This document shows, piece by piece, positions 56,800 to 64,000 of a stretch of 64,000 nucleotides of DNA (the first letter of the stretch is position 1; each line of letters starts with the position of its first letter). Origin of the DNA: Doryteuthis pealeii (lineage: Eukaryota > Mollusca > Cephalopoda > Myopsida > Loliginidae). Both the position numbers and the translations under genes were made by a program. The DNA lies in NCBI GenBank assembly GCA_023376005.1, contig CM042157.1, forward strand, positions 90,888,987 through 90,952,986, given 5' to 3'. The notes beneath the pieces were generated by a model that was given only the letters and a program-made list of their open reading frames with translations, ran no database searches and was not told where the DNA came from.

Positions 56800-57372
56800 A
56801 AAGTATAAAGTAAGTAAACAACAGCACTATATCATTATTAAGGTATTTTTAAGTTCAAAGAGATGTTATCTATTTAAATTAACATGCAGTATTAAAATGA
56901 AAATGTTGAATAATCTTGTGGTAAACTTAGAAAAATAAAATGCTGATATCAGAACCTCTTATTCTCTAAATAGGTTACAGCATATAGATATACATTTAGA
57001 AGAATCAGAAAGAACATGCAATTTTACATAAGAATGCCAAATTTTATCAAAATTGCTCAAAAGAAAAAAGAAAGAAATGGTAAAGTAATTACTGAATTTC
57101 TCATTTTGAATTCCAAGTTTTATCAAAATTGCTCCAAAAATAAAGAAATGGTGAAGAAATGACTGAATTTCTCGTTTTGAATTGGTCCATGATTTGACAT
57201 TTTTTTAACAAAATCATGTCCACTTTTGTACCGCCAATTTCAAGGCTTTAAATTCTCATAACTTTTGAACTACTGGGAATATTTGCACAATTCAAACAGT
57301 TTTGAACTTCATTCACAGAGCTCTATTTAACTAAAGTGATTAAATAAAAATAACCTCAAATAAAAAAAAAAT
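56800..57372 (+). repeat. Family R repeat, copy 2
   Basis: Counterpart of 31016-31482 in opposite orientation. It contains an internal tandem duplication: TTTTATCAAAATTGCTC...GAAATGGT...ACTGAATTTCTC occurs at about 57044 and 57118. Confidence 0.6.
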
Positions 57373-57888
57373 AAAAAATCAAAGACTAAGAATACTTGTT
57401 ATTTTGAATTGTAGATAATGAAAATAAAAAACTTAACCCAAAATGTATTTTATCTAAAATTAATAAATATAGTCATATCTATTGTTTAAGAAGGTTAAGA
57501 GAAAGATTACAAACTTTCTCATGGGCTCCCTTTTGAAGGTTCAGCTGCTAGTTTGGATATCTAATCTCTTCTATCTACTATAATAAAATACCATACATAT
57601 ATTTATTTTTGTCTGTAATAACCAAATCAAATAAAAATATTGTAGAATGTTCACAGAATCCATGATATCAAAGCATAGGCTTGAAATAAAAATTTAAAAA
57701 TCAAATGATCAGTGCAATCAAACTTATAAAATTACATAGGATCAAACTTAATTGGAAAAAAATACATTTAAAGACTTACATACTAGAACTTAATCATAAG
57801 GACTTAAAATATCAAATTTCATATATGCCAACATTTTTTACACAAAAATTGACACAGCTATTGGTACACTAGCTATATTTAACTCTTA
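57373..57888. other. No gene seen; possible Helitron 5' end
   Basis: 57575-57600 reads A|TCTACTATAATAAAATACCAT, similar in style to Helitron starts, but no 3' hairpin/CTRR end was found. Confidence 0.25.
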
Positions 57889-58118
57889 ATATCCTGTTGA
57901 GAATTTTCTAAGTCCAGAGATCAATTCCTATAGGGATTTATCAAAAAATGGCTAAAATGGACTTTTCATTTAAAGTTACCTGTTATTTCCCTTAAATCAA
58001 AGACTTCTAAATATGTTTAATATTACATTTAAATAAAGGCTATCATTTGGGGTAGATTAGGAAAATGAAAGTGACTTCCGGCTGGTTGGAATGAGGCAGT
58101 ATAGGATGTTAAGAGTTT
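57889..58118 (+). mobile_element. MITE family D, best-preserved copy 4
   Basis: TTAACTCTTAATATCCTGTT to GTATAGGATGTTAAGAGTTTTAA: about 15-bp terminal inverted repeats with TTAA on both sides. Confidence 0.75.
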
Positions 58119-58520
58119 TAAGGTCCAGCTCACACAAGATTGCATCTGGTTATTTTTTTCATTGTGCCTTTTTTTTTCCACCCAACAATTGAAAATTTAT
58201 ATTTTTGTTCAATGAATGAATTTACAAATATGCAGGGATTTCTTAATATATTTAGAAATCAAAGACCTCAAAAAGTTTTTATTGCTATCAAAAGATCATA
58301 GATTAAGATCAGGAAATCACAGAGGTAATTAATAATACATTATATCTTATAGTTAAAACTGTTGGATATCAATTATCTTGTAAAAGAGCATTCAAGAAGA
58401 ATTTGTAGCATATGAATGAGAAGTTCTAGCAATGAAAAATTGTCAAAGTGATTAAGTGAAATATATTTATTGAAAAGCTTCACAGTGCTACACTGAAATA
58501 GATTATAGAAAAGTGAAATG
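58119..58520. other. No gene seen
   Basis: AT-rich spacer. Confidence 0.4.
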
Positions 58521-58845
58521 ACCAACGTTTCTGCCGATATGCCCTCCAGCCTTCTTCAGGTATTTCTTGTCGGACTCGGAAACCTTCTTTTCGAACTCGG
58601 GAACTTTCTTGTCATATTCGGGAGCCATCACGGAACTTTGAACCTAACCCTTTATTTAGTCCACGGGAGTATCCTGTTCTCATTCCGCTAACCATAGCTG
58701 GGGTAGGAGTTGTGTTAATTAATTATTTTTCTAAATACGACAAGAAATACCTGAAGAAGGCTGGAGGGCATATCGGCCGAAACGTTGTACAAATAACAAT
58801 GAAGATGGAGACAATAGTCCGAATAATGCAGATAATACTGACCAT
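58521..58845 (-). mobile_element. Element K3, head-to-head rearranged copy
   Basis: The left part (58521-58700) is the K body on the minus strand, including the VPE-repeat frame from ATG at about 58626 reading MAPEYDKKVPEFEKKVSE and KYLKKAGGHIGRN. The right part (58736-58845) is the K tail on the plus strand, with AAGAAATACCTGAAGAAGGC to GCAGATAATAC. The two tails face outward, making an inverted repeat with arms of about 60 bp. Confidence 0.62.
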
Positions 58846-59791
58846 TAGAAGTTTTCATCATTTTCTATGAAGAACTAAAAATGACAATAACAAAATAAAA
58901 AATCCTACTTTGTAATTAATGGCACAGAATTATTGTAACATAAAACAGACAACGTTTTAAAAATAAAGAGTTTCTGTTTATATGGGTAATGTATGATAAT
59001 AAAGCTAAAACGTTTTTTCTGGAGATAAACTTCAAAGAAACCTGTCATAATCTCAGAGTTCTCATCTTCTATTTTCTGGAATAACCAAGATCAGATAATT
59101 AGAATATACACAGTTATTTCTTCTTTCAAGTGACCAAAATTCCAACTCTAACTGCAAGATTCCCAGAATAGACAGTCTATCTTCCATTCCAAACATTATC
59201 ATATGATGGATTACACCATAATAAACATATCAAGAGAATGGGATGGAGGTTAAGCTTGGTCATTTATAGTCTATTTAAAGAAGAGAATAATCAGTAATAG
59301 AAAGAGATACATCAACTATTTACACTACATGCTAGAAAGTCTTAAAAACCACAAGAAAGCATGTCAAATATACACATTGATAATAAATATCAACTGATTA
59401 GCCAGATAACAAGTGGACAGTAAAAGAGATAATTATCACTTATAATTGAGTAAGAAAAACAACTACTTGAAACTATATGATTTGCAATGGAAAAAAAAGG
59501 TCAAGATTAAAAAAATAAAAAATAAATATAACAATAAAATATAATTGGGCCTTGTTTTCATTTTGTATCTTATATCTCTTATGTAGTTTAAATTAATTGC
59601 TTCAGTAAACATGTTCAATGATGGAGCATTGGTTTTTCTAATAATTTGTTAACCGAAATGATTAATGATTGCAAGTCATTTAGTTATTGATGTTAAAGTT
59701 TAGCTTAGTACAAGCAACCCAAAATACACATTGTTAGCTTAGTGTAGCACAATCAAAGAAATAAATCAGAACTGTTTTCTTTCCAAGTGCA
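58846..59791. other. No gene seen
   Basis: Unremarkable AT-rich sequence. Confidence 0.4.
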
Positions 59792-59847
<56 letters not shown>

Positions 59848-59850
59848 GTA
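59792..59850. repeat. (TA)n-(TATG)n microsatellite
   Basis: (TA)n to 59835 followed by TATG units, abutting the Helitron 5' end. Confidence 0.95.
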
Positions 59851-59852
59851 CA

Positions 59853-60391
59853 TGTATATTATACTAAAGCTGAGCAAATCAACTTTTGTCTCCTAAATGC
59901 TTTTTTACTGTTTAGTTTAATGACACTAAAATTATACTAAATTATTCCTTACTTTTAAGATTGAATTATATTTGAAAAAAAAATTGTTTTAATTGGTTCT
60001 AATTAGTTGTAATTTGCAATGAAGTAAAAAAAAAAAAAAAAAAAAAACTGACCAATCTTTACTTTACTTTCTGCCTATCACTTTTTCCCCTCTATGTATC
60101 TCTTGATTACCTCCTCATTATATAATCATAGTTTCTCTGGGAGAGGAGAGAGAGAGAGAGATGGGAAATTTGAAATGTATTTATATGTTAAATTTCACAA
60201 GCAGCAACCCATAGCTGAAATTAAGTCAAACATTCCCTTTCTTAGAAAGCCTACAAAATGATTTTAATGTTTTGTCCAGCCATATTTATGTTTTTTAAAT
60301 TTTATTCGCTTTGCAAACCCACTTTTCCCTAATCTCAAATATCTACCCAAGGCTGAATGAGTGACCCAACAATCACATACAATATGTCTAT
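59853..60391 (+). mobile_element. Helitron family 3, copy b (decayed 3' end)
   Basis: TATTATACTAAAGCTGAGC matches the interior just inside the copy a start. Shared blocks include CTGTTTAGTTTAATGACAC, TTGTTTTAATTGGTTCTAAT and a (GA)n tract. The terminal hairpin is mutated (GTGACCCAACAATCAC) and CTAG reads CTAT. Confidence 0.68.
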
Positions 60392-61289
60392 TTTCTAAAT
60401 AACTATTCATAATAGTCTCATTCATTTAAACAAAAAAATGAGCTGGCTATAATTGTCAAAGGATGTTAATAGAGCAAGTACATATACCAATGTTTTAAAA
60501 CAATTGTGATGATATGACGGAGAATGAGAAAGGAAAAAGAGTAAGACATTGTCTTGCCTGCCATGATCGAACCCGCGTCCTCCCGCATGCAAAAACAAAT
60601 GCGATTTAGGCACTGGATGTACGCGAGGTTCGACTGATGTGCCCAGATGTTTGGGTAATATGCCCATAAAATAACCAAAGCGAGTGGAGCGTGGCGTGAC
60701 AAGGAGAGAAGCTTTCGGCTTACGTGAGACGGCAGTCAGAAAATATTATTTTGACAACGGCGACGGATTTTCAGCTGCTGGTCAAAGACTGTGTTGACCA
60801 AAAGAAAGTTTGGCCTGCGAGAAGACAGTGAACTCGCTTCTTTTTGGTCCCCCCCCCCCAGCAGGAATTTGTTGAAGCAAATATCTATTTACCCCCCTCT
60901 ATTCTATAGATGATTAAATAAAAAGTACTTTGAAAGAAAATTAAACAGATATTATTCCTCTATTGAGGGAGAATTCTTTTTACTTGTCAGTGGGAATAAG
61001 TGAGACAAAACTGGATAAAATAATAAATCAAGATGCAACAATCTAACAAACCTCAATGTACAAAAATTAATTAAGAATAAACAAATGAAGTTAGAATTTG
61101 GAAAGATACTTTGCCTTTTTAATGCTATGACAAATGAAACTACAAAATTAAATGAATGCTATCTCACAGCATAGAAAATTGTAACACTGCTATTGTTAAA
61201 AGATAATTCAGTCTAATTTAGGTTATTGGTCTTGTGACAAGGATAGGCTGACCATTCTTTTTAGGGTTGATAGTAGCTAGATTCATACA
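60392..61289. other. GC-rich island of unknown origin
   Basis: 60540-60860 is markedly GC-richer than its surroundings, with CGAACCCGCGTCCTCCCGC (a B-box-like GGGTTCGATCATGG on the minus strand), GTGGAGCGTGGCGTGAC and GACAACGGCGACGG, then C10 and AATAAA at 60919. It may be an LTR or 5' untranslated remnant, or tRNA-derived. The overlapping minus frames have no recognised domain. Confidence 0.3.
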
Positions 61290-62400
61290 TTACATATACA
61301 GATATATATTTTGGTTTTAGCAAGGCATTTGATATGGTATCTCAGTTTACTAGTGAAAATGAAAAACTTGGGTATTTCTTTTTTTTTTTTTAAATTAAAC
61401 TTAAAATATTTTTTTAATTGTAGATATATATTTTTTTTTTTTGACAGAACTAAGAAAGTAAAAATTGGTAACAACTATTCTGAATCACAGTATATACTTT
61501 CTGGTTTTCCTCAGGGATCAGTATTGGGCCCTTTTTTTTTTTTTTTTTTTTTGATATTCATAAATGATTTACCTGATGATATAAAATTAAAGATAGAACT
61601 ATTTTGTGAGGACATCAAACTACTTGTTAGACAATTATCAAGAGAAATAACGCAGATGGATCTAAATAAATTGTTATATTGGGAAGATGCTTGGAAATTA
61701 AAATTTAACATAGAAAAATGTCAAGTACAACACCCAAAAATATTAAAGTTGAATATAAATTAGGCAACAGGGAAATCAAAAAAGTAAATGAGGAATGTGA
61801 TCTAGGAGTTCACGTTGATGTTATTTTTAAAGCTGACAATCATATTTTGACTATTGTATCAAGAATGATTGGCTGGAAGGTTATAAATATTATTTCAAGA
61901 GAGCCAAATGTTGTTTTAAAAGATATATGAATAAGACCTGATACAGAATATTGTACTCAGACCTGGACTCCAGTGTCTAGACATGGAAATTGGAGTGTAA
62001 TATTGAGATTGGAAGATAAACTAAGAAGAGTGACAAAACTAATAAAGAGAGTAAAAGATTATTACAGGAAGAGATTGGAAGAATTAGGATTAATTACTTT
62101 ACTAGAAACAAGAATCAGAGATTATCTAATTATGGTAGACATTTTTTTAAATATTTCTTCTAAAACTGAAAATTTACTTTCAATACAGATTTCAAAAGCT
62201 AAATCTATTAATCAATTGATTTTTTGGTTAATAGAGAAATTGATTTTTGGAACAAATTGACTAATCAGGTCAAAAACAGCCAGTGTCAAAAATTGGAAGA
62301 ATAAATTGGATTATTTCACAAATAATGGTAAGAAAAAGAAATTAAGAATTTTGGGGAATTATCAAATGAATTACTTAATAGAATTTGATGTGTATATAAA
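61290..62400 (+). pseudogene. CR1-like non-LTR reverse transcriptase pseudogene
   Basis: Across frames: FSKAFDMVS (61316), KKVKIGNNYSESQYILSGF and PQGSVLGP (61450-61530), INDLPDDIKLKIELF, then FCEDIKLL where F-A-D-D is expected (61602), LNKLLYWEDAWKLKFNIEKC, LGVHVD, RPDTEYCTQTWTPVSRHGN (61936), RRVTKLIKRVKDYYRKRLEE, LGLITLLETRIRDYLI, and a C-terminal KNWKNKLDYFTNNGKKKK. This spans motifs from the finger domain to the thumb/C-terminal region. The first catalytic aspartate of the pair is Glu, and there are frameshifts, a T-tract insertion at 61533 and missing endonuclease. Non-functional. Confidence 0.85.
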
Positions 62401-63115
62401 TATAAAATTAATATTGTATATGTTCTGTGCAAAACAATTTTTCTTTTAATGGTTGATATGATAAAATGGTAAACAGGAGAGATGCATAAGAAAGCATAAC
62501 AAACAAATATCAAATTGACATTTTTTTTCACAATAGAAAAAAATTCAAATTATCAAAAATAATTTTCATTCAAGAGAAAATTATGATAATCAACTAAAAA
62601 TATCAAATTTTATCAAAACAAAATAATTGAAAGAAATAAACAAATTAATTTAGCAAGACGACAACTACTTCAGTTCCAGTGTTCTTCTGAAGAAGAATTT
62701 TATCTCGAAATATTAAGAATAAATCAGAGGTTAACAAACAACACCATTGTTACCTTATTTTTTTCTTTACACTTGCATTGTGATAGCCTTCAAAACCAAC
62801 CTCCAAACCAAATTAATTTTCTTTTTAAATACATAACCTTCCTTCATTTTGTACAAGATCTTTTAAATAAAACAAAATAACTTTATTTGTAATAAGATAT
62901 GTAAGAGATATTTACATCCAACACATTCTATAAAGCCTGACAAAGTGTAGGCACTTTGAATCAACTCCAATTTTACTTTTATACCAAAGTAACTAATATA
63001 AAACCAAAGATTATTCATGGAAGTAAACATTTCTACCAAATATATAACTCACAAACTACCTTTCAGCAAATACACATTAAAAACATTCAACACAAGTGAA
63101 ATATCTTGAAAGTAT
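62401..63115. other. No gene seen; O-type tail at 62690-62815
   Basis: TTCTGAAGAAGAATTTTATC, AACACCATTGTTACCTTATT and CATTGTGATAGCCTTCAAAA CCAACCTCC resemble the arm and loop of O1 at 13221-13480, single-sided here. Confidence 0.45.
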
Positions 63116-63258
63116 TAGTCCCATCTATGGGTTAAATAGAAAAATGTATTTATAAAAAAATTGTATTATCCATTAAGAATTGATTTATTTCAAAACTTTG
63201 CTGGCATTAAATGACCCACTGAGGTTGATATGCCGTAAAACAAAACCAAACCAATCAA
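63116..63258 (+). mobile_element. Family B retroposon, short 5'-truncated copy B5
   Basis: Contains only the last 140 bp of family B: CCATCTATGGGTTAAATAG to GATATGCCGTAAAACAAAAC and CCAAACC. In opposite orientation to B1-B4, yet the 3' end is the same, as expected from target-primed reverse transcription. Confidence 0.75.
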
Positions 63259-63300
63259 AAGTATTATTCAAAATATAGATAGTGATTATTCTTAAATAAT

Positions 63301-63700
63301 TTATGATGGACGAATCCCGAAAGACATTCTTTATGCAGAGCTTACGTCTGATAAAAGACAGATTGGCCGCCCCCAGCTGCAAGAATGATCTCAGGTGCTT
63401 TGGCATTGCCCCTTCCAGCTGGGAAAATTTGGCTCAGGACCGCCCTCAGTGGTGGCAGAATCTCTGTAGAGGACTGTTCATGTCAGAAGTCACCCTGACG
63501 CAACACCATGAAGCTAAGAGGTCTAGAAGAAACCAGCGGCAACAAAGCACCGGCACATCAACATCTTCAGGGACAGCCTTCAAATGTGAAATCTGTGGTC
63601 GAGAATGTTTTGACTTCAGTCACAGGAGGCGCTGTAACTTCAGGGGCACATAAAAACTTTATTATAGTCTTCCGAGACTGAAATGCCAATGATGATCTTA
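63301..63700 (+). pseudogene. LINE C-terminal zinc-finger remnant
   Basis: Reads MDESR, then in the +1 frame KDILYAELTSDKRQIGRPQL, then back in the first frame CKNDLRCFGIAPSSWENLAQ, DRPQWWQNLCRG and the finger CEICGRECFDFSHRRRC before a stop at 63651. This is the C-terminal tail common in invertebrate non-LTR elements (K-R-D-M/L...W-E...D-R...W-R...C-x-x-C-G-R-x-C...H-x-R-R-C). The two compensating frameshifts keep the apparent 116-codon frame open but scramble about 20 residues. TCTTCCGAGACTGAAATGCC is a typical 3' end. 5'-truncated. Confidence 0.8.
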
Positions 63701-64000
63701 AACAATTCATAATGTTACGGATCACTTTACAAAAAAATTACAATTTTAAATTTTCAACGTTAATGTTTGTGTACAAATAGTATGTGTATAAAATTTAATG
63801 AAAATTTTGCCTTTTTAGAAAGAGGAAGCAGAAGTAAAATTTATTTACTAATCATAGCTTAGATTCAACAAGGCCATAAGTGTGTGAAACCTAGTGTGAA
63901 TCAAACTTACTACTTAGAAGTCACTGACCAGTTTGTTATATATAACATGAGGTGCCTAAGCAAAAATAAAATTGCAACTAAAAGATTAAAATAACATGTT
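63701..64000. other. No gene seen
   Basis: AT-rich sequence to the right edge. Confidence 0.4.

Noticed and set aside
57575..57610. Fourth Helitron family
   Set aside because: A TC start in the right style, but no 3' hairpin plus CTRR could be found downstream.
61283..61474. Minus-strand frame over the CR1-like element
   Set aside because: Antisense of poly-T insertions in the pseudogene.

Overview
The window reads as intergenic or deep-intronic DNA of a metazoan, most likely an aquatic invertebrate. It is strongly AT-rich and full of homopolymer tracts and (TA)n, (CA)n and (GA)n microsatellites. It carries RTE-like and CR1-like non-LTR retrotransposons, mariner relics, Helitrons, tRNA-derived and 5S-derived SINEs and many fold-back elements. 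A lophotrochozoan such as a mollusc is my guess, but nothing here proves the phylum. I recognise no intact host gene, rRNA gene, functional tRNA gene or CRISPR array. Apparent reading frames of 60-150 codons are either decayed transposon proteins or the number expected by chance.

Layout. 0-8 kb: two non-autonomous Helitrons, a 5-bp-TSD LTR-like element (family A), a (AAACC)n-tailed retroposon (family B), a 5S-derived SINE, a tRNA SINE (C1) and element K1, whose body holds a lysine-rich reading frame. 8-18 kb: SINEs of families M, C1 and C2, including an inverted C2 pair, two mariner transposase relics, fold-back elements with telomere-like cores, and a 1.6-kb RTE-like reverse transcriptase pseudogene abutted by a family A copy. 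18-31 kb: a LINE tail, a third mariner relic, a second copy of Helitron family 1 and a decayed relic, TTAA-type MITEs (D), and palindromic elements with 8-bp target duplications (H, I, and a small hairpin). 31-45 kb: Helitron family 3, K2, palindromes G and T, a mariner-MITE nest, a CR1 fragment, B4 interrupted by A3, a GC-rich repeat pair (Q), and a cluster of C2 SINEs ending in a 119-bp tandem array of tRNA-like heads. 45-53 kb: a local duplication carrying two A copies, a LINE tail interrupted by A6, a candidate solo LTR, and a SINE fragment between 38-bp direct repeats. 53-64 kb: MITE F2, a 36-bp minisatellite, D4, an inverted K copy, Helitron 3b, a 1.1-kb CR1-like pseudogene, and a LINE C-terminal zinc-finger remnant at the right edge.

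There is no gene network here; what links the parts is transposition. Several small families can be tied to a mobilisation mode by visible hallmarks. Helitrons begin TC, end with a hairpin plus CTAG, and sit between A and T. Family A has 5-bp target duplications in four of six copies. G, H and I have 8-bp duplications. Family B is truncated at different 5' points, keeps a constant 3' tail, and one copy has an 11-bp duplication. Nesting (A3 in B4, A6 in a LINE) gives relative ages. The least expected observations are the reading frame kept in three K copies, the tRNA-head tandem array, the tail shared by the 5S SINE and family B, and a duplicate at 25.2 kb that has lost many short internal pieces.
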